The position numbers and the translations under genes were made by a program. Below are positions 41,870 to 51,942 of a stretch of 64,000 bases of DNA, in pieces. The DNA is taken from positions 501,121,001-501,185,000 of the forward strand of contig CM057453.1 of assembly GCA_016271365.2 (NCBI GenBank), given 5' to 3'. How positions within the stretch are numbered: position 1 is the first letter of the stretch; every line of letters starts with the position of its first letter. This stretch comes from Neoceratodus forsteri. Its lineage: Eukaryota > Chordata > Ceratodontiformes > Ceratodontidae. Under the pieces are notes generated by a model. That model did no database searches, had not been told where the DNA came from, and saw only the letters and a list, made by a program, of their open reading frames with translations.

Positions 41870-42630
41870 GAACTACTGCCCAGTGCCGGGGGAAGGGAAT
41901 GTTGCATCAGCTTGTCTCTTGTGTCATTCGTGTCCTGTCTCTTGCCAGTCACCATTTTATTTCTTCCACTGAACTGCTGTCTAGCAAGGCTACAAAAGCT
42001 AGGGGCTACTCTCTGACTCTATACTCATACATTTTTTTCAATCTTTTATTTGTAACGTTAACTTAAATTTGTAAATGACTGTACTGATTTCTGGTAGATG
42101 TATTCCAGTTATGTGCCCTACGCACCAAGTCTCTAGCTTGGATAATATCTAACCCCATTCTGACTTCTGCCTGATCTGCTGCTCTTGAATCAGCAGTAAT
42201 CTATGAAAGAAAAAAATGCAAACACTACATAAAAGTGGGTATTCTCTTTCACAAATCACAATGCCACCTCAGTCTGATTTTTCACGTCATTGTACTACAA
42301 AAAACAATTAAAAAAAAAATTGTAGCATGCATGCACATCCTAATTGAGGAAAAAAAATTGTTCTAATTGTGGGGACCCATCGATGGCAACACAAACAAAA
42401 GTCAACATATCAAAAAAAAAATCAGTTCAAAAGGATGGGTGGGAGGGTCCAATATATTGTGTGTGTGCGTTCTGCTACCTTTTTTAAAAAACAAATCTAC
42501 TCTTAGACATCACATATCATTTACTGTGTCCTTTTGTCCTGTTACCCTTCTTCAGTCACCAAGTCACTTTTGTTAGCAGGACAAACCTTACATAATGGAC
42601 TAAACAAGGTAGCCAGGGGTTACTTTTTTG
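41870..42630. other. No recognisable gene
   Basis: AT-rich sequence following the hAT coding end, possibly the 3' flank of that transposon. No domain or further repeat family could be named. Confidence 0.4.
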
Positions 42631-42631
42631 T

Positions 42632-42841
42632 GTGTGTTATTCTTTGATAACAAGGTAAGGCCCACTAGGCACAAGTGCCTGTTTTCAGAGGTGACCCAGG
42701 AGCACTGGGGTGGTTAAGTAGTGACGTGTTCTGAGTCACACAGTATGCAAGTAAAGGTTGTGGGACATCAACCCTAGGTCTGCAGGTACCAAGCTCATTC
42801 ACAGCTTGTTATTCTAACCTCTAGGCTATACTGCCAGGCTA
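42632..42841 (-). mobile_element. MIR-like SINE, inverse copy of the 28151 element
   Basis: Read on the minus strand it begins gcctggcagtatagcctaga, has the core gtgtgactcagaacacgtca and the tail ctgaaaacaggcacttgtgc, then agtgggcctta, matching the copy at 28151-28364 along its whole length. Confidence 0.8.
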
Positions 42842-42849
42842 CAGTGGTA

Positions 42850-43890
42850 CTCAGATGTTACATTGCCTCTGCCTTAGCTTTGGCTCAAAATGCCTTACAA
42901 GATATATAATTTCCTGTGAACTTACTGACTGCTGGGCCTTGCTGGCTGCCATGCTATTAAACTGTTTGTCTACAAAATTTAACCTGTTTTCCTTTATATT
43001 ATACTTTAAAATGAAGGTACAGCCCATGTTTTATGTTGAACGATTATTGTCCATGAATTCAAAACCAAAATCAGAACCAAAACCAGAGGTGGTTTGGTAA
43101 AACCATAGCCAAAACCTCCATGGTTTTGAACTCCTCTACAAGAGCCCCCTGTGGCTTTTGTACAGGCTTTGGAGCCTGATTGGCTGTGCAGTCCTCTCTG
43201 ACCCCATTGCTCTGCTTATGGGGGTCAGAGCCAACAACAATGGCTGCTGACAATCTAGTCCATGGGCAGTCATTTAAAAAATGTCTTTATTTCCAAAGTG
43301 CCTGCCCTTAATCACAACTCCTGTGCCAAACATGCTGTGTACAGTCACGCTTAAGTGTCCAGTTCTATTGGAAGAATCGTGGGATTGTCAATTCAGTTAG
43401 GAGCAGCAGTGCACTCATGACATCTGCAGCATGACTATTCTTTGATGTGTGAGCTGAGTGGACCCTTGACAGTAAACCCCTCATTGGGGGGTTACATTCC
43501 CCTGTTATGTAATTGATATTCACATCAATTCCAACACTGGAATGCAAGTAATCAACATACTTATATTGCAGGCTATCTATACCAATTAATCCTATCTAGG
43601 ATAGGGCAATAGGCATATACCATCCTGTCTAGGCACATACTATAAATTCCTGATTAGTAACTGTTTGGGTTTACTCATACCCCCCTTTTAAATGCATAAT
43701 TTATAATAAATCACCCTGGGGCACTGGTGAAAACTGTGAGGCAGTGATCAGTGTGTGATATTTATACCTCGATGGACTACAAAACTGCAGACTAGAAACC
43801 AGGCAAATGGTAGATCAGTCTGATCAAGGGCTTGATTTTTCTCTTAGAGTGACATAGTGGGGCTGACACTTCTTACTCAGTGTTTGGGTT
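42850..43890. other. No recognisable gene; aaaacc-rich cluster
   Basis: Around 43058-43125 the motif aaaacc and its inverse ggtttt recur many times, as in subterminal regions of some DNA transposons. A small hairpin (taaacccc, ggggtta) lies near 43471-43492. No coding region is supported. Confidence 0.35.
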
Positions 43891-43896
43891 CATGAC

Positions 43897-44400
43897 TTAC
43901 ATCTCCTCAACAAGTGAAGGAGTGTGCTCAATCAAAGTGGGTTCCTCAACTTTCTCTGTTTCTGGGTGCTCTCCATCCTCTTTCAGGGTGCTGATATCCA
44001 TGGGAACTGGCCTTATTTCTGAGGGCACAAAAGATTCTGCAGTTGGGTCTAACTGAGATCTGTGATTGTTGGTCTCCAGTAGAGGTATGACTTTCCAGAG
44101 CAAATTAGGCATATCAGCAGTGTAATAATACAATACCAATACATTTTCCTTACCAGACATGTCACTGTTCGATACGTTCTGTGGCAATTGAGCTACTGCA
44201 TTTACTACTTGATTCTGTCTGTGGGTAGCAGATCTGGACTGAGGCAACTAAGTTTCATCAATGATAGCATTGGGCTCCATTTGTCCAATAGGTAATAAAT
44301 GATTATGGTGAAAGGTTCTAGTTCCACTATGTCTTCCTTCAGAGTGTAACTCGTATACTAGTATGTTCTGCAGTTGCTCTACATGATCTAAGGAGTGTTT
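43897..44400 (-). pseudogene. Gypsy integrase C-terminal fragment (second copy)
   Basis: On the minus strand the frame from about 44400 reads VYELHSEGRHSGTRTFHHNH, then LLPIG, the C-terminal end of a Gypsy-type integrase (compare the usual RTLHRNLLLP ending). An in-frame stop at the end of the IIDET segment leads into the open stretch 44247-43897, a polar, acidic tail without motifs. It is a separate copy from the Gypsy at 1-7323. Confidence 0.55.
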
Positions 44401-44579
44401 CCTGACCTGTCAGCAGTTTTTTTTCCAGTTCTTTGTTTATGCCCTCTTCACACTGGTCCTCATCTTCCTCAGATTCCTTCCATCACCAGCCAGCCCCCAC
44501 CAGACCTTGAACCCCTGCTGCCCCCATGGAGTCTTATTTTGCTCCCCCCTGTATGGGGTGTGGGGTGGGGGCATATACC

Positions 44580-45480
44580 ACTATGAAGCCATGTTTTTGG
44601 CAGTGGGAAGGTAGAGCTGGCCTGGGTGTAAAACTCCAGATAACATTTTCCATCTATGCTTCTGCCACTTGTATGAGCCTATTTCTTTGGTTGTCCTTTC
44701 CTATACCACATGCCCATTCCTTATCTCTGTGAATTGAGGCCTCGGTTTCCCATTTAGCTTGAATTTTGTACTGCCACTTCAGGTTCAGTGGGCATAGGAT
44801 GTTGTAGAGGTGGGATGTGATATGCCCTGCCCCATGGAATCTGTGTGTAGTTTAAGGAATTGCTGCAGAAGGTGCAGTGGTGTATGTAGAATAGTTTGAT
44901 GTGGCTCAGACAAGTATACGTGTTTGGAGCTAACAATAAAAATCCCTATGTGGGAAACCAAACTCCCCCACATATTGCAGAAATGATTTCGTCCTTCCCT
45001 AGTTGAAGAATGGACCCAGGAAACAAAGATATCTCCTCGCCCAGCAGCCAAATATAGGATCTACCTGCCAGAATGGAAGTCTTTGCATGTTTTCAGTGGG
45101 GACACTTCACTAATATTGTTATCACTGTTAATCAGTTCAGCAGTCTGTAACCAGGCCTTCACCATATGTTTCACCCATAGATTTTGAAATTGATTTACTA
45201 CTCTCTGGGACAAAGGGAAGGTCATGCACCACACTGCCTAACCCCCTCTCTATCTCCATAGGTACCCAGCATGGAGAATATCCCATCTGTATATGGCCCA
45301 AAATATACTGACTGTGGCATGCTAAATAATATTTCTGCAAATCCAGAGCTCCCATGCCTCCTTAGACAGTCTGTTTGTAAGAGGTCCCATTTAAGACATG
45401 GCCTCTTATCATTCCAGACAAAATTCTCTTCTTTTTTCCAGAGGTTCACCCAGAATTCATTTGGTTGAACTACTGGGTGG
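44580..45480 (-). pseudogene. L1-type ORF2, C-terminal fragment
   Basis: On the minus strand the stretch from 45449 reads LWKKEENFVWNDKRPCLKWDLLQ, broken by a frameshift into GALDLQKYYLACHSQYI (45355 leftward). This is the pattern of the region after the RT in L1 ORF2. It continues through a degraded part (ISHPHLYNILCPLNLKWQ) towards 44580. RT and endonuclease are not present, so it is a 5'-truncated L1 remnant. Confidence 0.75.
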
Positions 45481-45879
45481 GTGGCAAACAGTTATAGCAG
45501 CTGAGGCAAAGTTTCATTATCCTGTACATAGAAACATTTATACATGAATTACAACATTTGTACATTTATGTACAAAAAAGGTTATCTTAGTTTTTCCATA
45601 GGGTTGCAACACTAACTTGTAAGGTTTGATAACCATGTCTGCATTTTGTTCAGGGGCATGGCAAACCTTTGTTCATTTCAATGGATAGTGCTCATTTGTT
45701 TCATTTTCTGTGACAAAAACTTTTTCAAAGGATGGTCTACACCTGATTTCAACAATTTAAAAACCCAACTCAGCTAGAAAACCTCCCATTTGACTATGGG
45801 TTACAACAACTTCAAATTTAAATGCATTTTGCAATGATGTGTGTCAAATTTCTGTGAAAAAACATATCTTATAATTTAA

Positions 45880-47400
45880 TTAAATATATCATCAATTTTT
45901 AATAAAGCACCTTGGGTAGAATTATGATAAATCAAACTGCTGTACTCAAGTAGTGGTATTATCAACTTTTGGGCCAATTTAGTCTTTGATTCTAGAGTAA
46001 GGCATCTGTAAAATCTATGCAATGCAACACATTTCTTGTTTGTGTTTGGACAGAATTATTAATATGATCAACATAAGACAGCTTATGGTCTGTTATAACA
46101 CCCACATATTGTAGCAGTCAGTATTTACTACTGTCTGACCTGATTTAATATGTGAACCTAATTTTTAATAATTGGCTCATTTAGGTTCATGACAAAAATG
46201 GATGCACTATGTCTTTTTCCTACTGTATTTGATAATAGACCTGAGCTAACAAACCGCTCCTCCATCTCTCTGAGGTTGTGCTCTCATTTAAGTTTAAGTT
46301 TGTTATGCTTGTCCAGGGAACCCACTAACACGGTATCATTCATGTATAGTTGAACATCACATTTTTTCAGGGCTTTAGGCAAGTTATTACCAAAAGTATT
46401 AAATAATATGGGTTCCAGTGTCAAATTGTGCAGGACACCTCTATTTATGTTACATGGAGCTGATACAACATTGCTCTGGGATATACTTTGTTTTCGATTT
46501 ACTAAATATGAGTGAGACCAAGTTAATGGTTCTGGGTGAACACACATCTCCAACAGTCTTTTCAAAAAAACTGTATGGTTTACCAAAAATCAAAAGCCTT
46601 ACTGAGGTCCTCAAAAAATGCTACAGTATGCAGACCCCTAGCCAGAGATTTTTGATACTGTATTATTAAAGTCTACAATGGCAGTGTCCGTGGACCTCCC
46701 AGAGCAAAAACTATGCTGTCAGTGTAAAGTAACAAACAATATTTTTAAAAATAACCCTTGATGAATTAGACCCCAAATACCTTTGATAATATAGGCAATA
46801 AACAATGGGTAGATAATTTGAGGAATTATGTACTTCACCTTTAAAGAGGGAGACTTTTTTAATTGTTTTCCAATAATCTGGAAAAATTCCAAATTTTAAA
46901 CTCCAGTTGTAAAAACAAGATAGAGCTGGGGCAATAATATCCACTCCCATGTTTAGAAATCTTATTTTGCTACCATCAGAACCTTTTGCCTTATGTTCTT
47001 AATGCTTTTACAATCTCAGGTAACTCTATTCTACAGAATGTGAAGGAGGGTAAAAGATGTTTCTCCCTTGTACTCCCCACACATCCATCCATTTTATGGA
47101 ATCACATCCAGAAACATCCAGCTCATCAGGTAGAGAATCAAGAATGGAAAAATCTAAAAATCTGGATCTGGCAACTCAACAAAATATTTACATTTTTAGT
47201 TACTTTATGCAGATCACTAATGGGGACTTCATTTTCTAGCAACTCACTTTGGGCTCTTGAATTTGGAGGGTTCTGTAACTGTTTTATAAGAGTCCATTAT
47301 TTTCTGGGGTCACTATTTTGGGATATTTTAAGTCTATAATATTTGACTTTTTCAAATCTAATACTTTTGTTAAATGTATTGCTCCCATTTTAAAGATATA
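45880..47400 (-). pseudogene. LINE C: CR1/Rex1-like reverse transcriptase remnant
   Basis: On the minus strand 46950-46711 reads CFYNWSLKFGIFPDYWKTIKKVSLFKGEVHNSSNYLPI in parts, the RT N-terminal blocks. 46586-46284 reads YLVNRKQSISQS, ILFNTFGNNLPKALKKCDVQLYMNDTVLVGS, with the YADD box changed to YMND. A weak C-terminal part (LSYVDHIN) follows to about 45900. Many frameshifts indicate an old copy. The clade (Rex1 or CR1) is inferred from the motif style. Confidence 0.75.
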
Positions 47401-47525
47401 TCCAGTCATCCTGATTCTTTGTGCACATGGCTTTTGTCCAAAGCCTGTTTTTAATCCTAATATATTTTTGAATTTTGTATGAAGCCCATGGCAAATGATT
47501 TTTATTTAAGCTAACTAGGAATTAA

Positions 47526-47640
47526 AAACATAGACGATGACAACAGAAAAAAGACCAGTGGTCCACCCAGAGTAGTATTGGTGCATACCAAGTGACAAAA
47601 TGATTGATGGGCTTTGAATGACCCCCCCTTATATGACGTA
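47526..47640 (-). mobile_element. CR1-like 3' tail fragment
   Basis: aacatagacgatgacaacag, then agtggtccacccag, resembles the 3' end of the CR1-like LINE at 4333-4385. It is a short minus-strand copy. Confidence 0.55.
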
Positions 47641-47780
47641 GCCCCAACCCCACATCACTTCCACTTCTGGCTGCGCAGGATATGATGTAGCCCCACCCCA
47701 TGTCACATCTGCTTCCGGCTGTGCAGGATATGACATAGCACCACCCCGTGTGCCAGTGATGCAGTTCTGGCTACGCTGGA
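47630..47780. repeat. About 50-bp tandem repeat, three units
   Basis: Units of the form tatga(c/t)gtagccccacccc...ggctg(c/t)gcagga begin at about 47632, 47681 and 47729. Confidence 0.75.
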
Positions 47781-47927
47781 TGTTATGTAGTGTTCCCACC
47801 CTGGATATAATGCACCCCCTTTTCTGGCACAGGGTTATGATGCGCTTTATGGGTTGGGCAAATTTGGGCTTGATCAGGCTTGTCAGGGCATGTCAGAGGG
47901 TCAAAACCAGACCTGATGTTTATTTTC

Positions 47928-47956
47928 TGTGAATGAATGAATAAATAAATAAAAAG
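47928..47956. repeat. (GAAT/AAAT)n microsatellite
   Basis: A short tetranucleotide run, gaatgaatgaataaataaat. Confidence 0.9.
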
Positions 47957-48576
47957 GCAAAAACACTGATTGTATGAAACTGTCACAGTTGATTAAAAAG
48001 ACTGTGTAATAAATGCATGTATTTTTAAAACACTGTTTTTCACATTTTGGGAGTGAGTATAGTAACAGTGAAATTAAACAGTTTGTTTTTCTTCACTGGC
48101 TTTATAATTTTCTTTTTCTTTTTGTCAGTCTAAAGTGGGGTTTAGTGTTTCAATTGTACCCTATACTTTTAGTTTGATTTTATAAATGGAACAGTGCTTC
48201 TTTTTGCAATTAAGAATTATCTCCCCACATACACAATGCTTTTAAAGTTTTTGTCACCTGCATCATAAAAACAACGTATTTTGTTTCCGTTATCATACCA
48301 GTGAATCTGATTTACAAAAATTCTGGTCTGCTGCAAAATGTTTACAGATTATCAAAAGTCATATCCCTGTATAAAATATAGTTTTGTGTATGCAGCTAAA
48401 AGCTTAATGTTATCTAAAACTCCACAAAATGTTTTTAGTGTTGCCTGAAATGAACAGAAGTTGCTGGGCTGGAAGCTGGTTAGCAAATGTGTGTGTATTT
48501 CAGGCTCCGAGCAGAAATTCATGATTATGGTATATGCGCAGTCTCTGTGCAATGGCCACAGAGGCCTGAGTTTGAT

Positions 48577-49110
48577 CTTAAAAGATGATGCCTGATAAGC
48601 TTGGGAAAATTTAGGAAAATGCTATTTACTTACAGCTCAATAGCTAGATACCTAATTTTTTAACTTTTGTCTTCTACCATTCTTCTAAAATGGGCAGTCA
48701 CAGAAGGTACCACCCAAAAACAAAAGACCTTTTCTAACCTTAAAAGATAATGCTTGATAAGCTTGGGAAAGTTTAGGAAAAATGCTATTTACTTACAGCT
48801 CAATAGCTGGATACTTAATTTTTTAACTTTTTGTCTGTTACCATTCTTCTAAAATGGGCAGCCAAAGAAGGCACCGCCCAAAAACAAAAGACCTTTTTAA
48901 CCTTAAAATGCTATAACTGATTGATATGTCTGGGAAAGTGTCTGAAAAGTGCTATTTATTTACAACTCAATAACTGGATACCTATTTTTTAACTTTTGTT
49001 TGATTCCATTGTTTTTAAAATGGAGAGTCACAGATGGTCTACCAAAAAAACCAAAAGGCCATTTCTAACCTTAAAATGTTAATATTGATTGATACGCCTG
49101 GGAAAATTTT
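48577..49110. repeat. 162-168-bp tandem repeat, three units plus part
   Basis: cttaaaa(g/t) followed by tgggaaa(a/g)t, gctattta(c/t)ttaca(g/a)ctcaata and ttaacttttgt recurs from 48577, 48739, 48902 and 49070. The array precedes the promoter of the Maverick element by about 650 bp, so it may lie in the element's terminal region. That cannot be tested here because the other terminus is outside the window. Confidence 0.85.
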
Positions 49111-49743
49111 GCAATTTTTTCCTGCTCAACAGAGATGCAGACTGTAATACATAGTTTTAGCTAATGATTTAGGCCCATTTGTGTGAGACCCACAGTGTCT
49201 ACTCCATACGCTTAAAAAACAAGAGTGATATAAAAGTCTAAATAACACACATCTGTTACAGCAGCTAGTGGTTATGGTGGATAAAAACACTATGGAGTTA
49301 TCAAGTATACAGAAAGAGCGATAACATAAAAAGGCCTTTTATGGTTATAGTATAAACCCTTGAAACTAGCCAAATTTTTCTGGCTTTAAAACAAAATGAA
49401 AAGGGGTAAACAATGAATTTCTTGCAGTAGTGAATTTTAATGTTAAACATTAAGCAGCTACAGAGAATCAGCTGTCATAGTCAGCCTAAACTAAAAATGT
49501 GCATTGTTATATAGCAAGGTTTAAATTAAATCATTATTTGACATGCAAAATAAAGTTTCTAATCTATAGAAAATAACATGTAAGCATGAAAGCATAATAT
49601 TAGCTAAGCCACCTCCCCCACTACCCCTGTGTATTTAAAATGTATTGATTATTAATCAGTGAGTTTTTTGGTCATCACGGGTCTTTGTTACACAGGCTGT
49701 CATTCTGTACAATGTTTGGGGCATGTCACAGCCCCTTGGACAA

Positions 49744-49750
49744 TATAAAA
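49744..49750 (+). promoter_or_regulatory. TATA box of the spliced accessory gene
   Basis: tataaaa followed about 25-30 bp downstream by the presumed start of exon 1 (near 49775), which ends in a consensus donor at 49799/49800. Confidence 0.6.
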
Positions 49751-49774
49751 GGAGATGCTTTAGACTGCACCAGT

Positions 49775-51646
49775 CTCTGCCACTCTGAAGCCACCTTTGG
49801 TAAGCTTTTGCAAAGTTGTAGCTTGTGAAGTACTGTTGTTATCTTGACATTAAAATAGCAAATTATTTTGCAAAAGAGTTTTCTCAGATTGGCTTTCATG
49901 ACCTTGTTCTAGAATCAGAAGGCCCACAAGGAGCTGTTGGTGAGTGCACTTTTTAATTGTTTTTAATATTTTAATTGCTTAAAATTATGCTTATAAGATT
50001 ATAACTAAGTTTTCCTAATTCAGGTTTGCTGGCCCTGTGTATACAAAGCAACTCTTCTGCAGGCACACATATTACATCACACGGTATGTCCAGTTAAATG
50101 TACCAATGTCTTAATTATGTGGACAAGTCCAGACAAGATCATGATACCCCTCTGCCTTGCCCTGTTATAATTGTGTTGCACGAGAACATACGCATAAGTG
50201 GATTTTCTGCCTATGTTGCTTACATTATGGTGTGTTGTATAGTAATTAATTTATTTGATAGTGTTGTAACCACTTTACAGTACTGTGAGCCTTAGTTTAA
50301 TTCATTGACAGCTGCATGGTTAGCAATAATATAAAGGTTTGTCAATATACATTTTGCTAATTTGTTTCTATCAATGTATACACATAGTTCTAAACCCTCT
50401 AACAAACTGATTTATTGACACCTACACTTTGTAGATAGATAACAAAATCTGCTAAAGTTTAAAACTAGCTAAATACTGTTTTTAAATGTGTAAAGAAGTA
50501 ATAGCTGTTTGACTACACACAGTATGTTTGGGAAACACTATCTGGTTAGTGGTGACATATATACTGTTTTGATTTTTAACAGAAACTGGTCAGCTGGAGT
50601 CCACATCTGAAAATAAAACAACATCAATTAATGAAGACAAAACAACGGGTATGTGTTAAAGTTTTTAATTGTGTTGGGCATTAACTGAAAACTAATTACT
50701 TATTTTAACAGTGCTGCAGATGGATAAGGGGCAGCTGTGGTGGTATTTGCAAATATTTTCTTTTTTTTTGTAAATTTAGCATGCTTTCTTGTAACAAAAA
50801 TTGTAATATAAAGCCATATGTTTGTACAATATTTGTTAAGAAGTTTGGGCATGGCAATGTTTTTAAACCACATAGTTTTTCTGATTTTATAGTTTTAATT
50901 ATGTGTGGCTCATTGTGGCAAACTATTTAATATGTTGGCATACTGCATGTTTGTATCCAGGATGTAGTCGATATGGTGTATAGTGTTGACATATTTATGT
51001 TCTCTAATTTTTTGTTACTAGATGATAAAGAATTTAATCATATAGAAGCTGTATCTTAAAAGTCTGCAAGAAGTCATCACGCACATTCAAGGCTATCCAG
51101 ACAGAAAAAGAGCCCTGTTAACAAGACTGGACCATCCCCACACACAGTGCCTGCAACCTTGGCAGCAGCCCAAAAGAATAATGACATTTTGAAACTTTCT
51201 TCAGCCCCCCCTTGTGTGTCTTTAAGAGCTGGCCATACACCTTCTACCAGCAAAAGTGCAAAATGTGAACATCATTGCCATATAGGGATTGGGGTAAGAG
51301 GTGCTGCAAATGTAATAATAATAAACAATCACAAACATCTGTTACATTAGACTGTGCCACTGATAGTGTAAATGCAGAGCTGCCATATAGTAAATCATCA
51401 GCTGTGTGTTTGAGTAAGGCTGATCCTATAATTATGCCTGGAACACTGATACCTGAAAAAGCATCACCACATGTTAAAGGCCCAACTAGTGGCACACTTG
51501 TGTACACATATAGTTACAATTTAGAACCTTTTGGTACACCTGTGACAGTCTCTTCACATGTGCAGATACCCACTGGTTGCAATCTAATCTTTGAAATTTC
51601 TAATAACACAATTAAGGTGGTTAGCCTTGCAGAATCATATCCATAA
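49775..51646 (+). pseudogene. Predicted spliced accessory gene of the Maverick element (unknown function)
   Basis: Small exons with consensus splice sites share one frame: exon 1 (about 49775-49799, donor gtaagc), exon 2 (49888-49939), exon 3 (50024-50083), exon 4 (50583-50648) and exon 5 from 51022. Exons 3 and 4 are 60 and 66 nt, exon 2 is 52 nt, and exons 2 to 4 all end one base into a codon. Translation is open across all joins. Exon 5 reads DDKEFNHIEAVS to a TAA at 51057-51059, and the same frame is then open to 51350. A frameshift leads into 51275-51646, with a Cys/His cluster (CEHHCH, RCCKC) near the shift. No initiator ATG was found in frame. I do not recognise the protein. The stop and shift suggest decay. 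Confidence 0.5.
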
Positions 51647-51942
51647 CGTCAATTTTAAATAATTCTGTTAGCTGTGACTGGTACCAAAAATGGTGGGTAC
51701 TAGGAAACTAATTCAAAAATTAGCTGTAGGTGGTGCAAAAATGTGTACTATTCAAAATGAGTGTAATAAAATTATTAATAGAATTATTCAACAAGGGCAG
51801 GTCATCAGAAACACCAGGTGTAATACAGTGAGCTAGTATATTAGTAGTATAATTAGAAGGGCTAAAAAAATATTGGTTGTCTGTAGCAGAATGAGAAAAC
51901 AGCAGAGTCCCTGGCACAGACACAAGCCACGACAGCATAACC

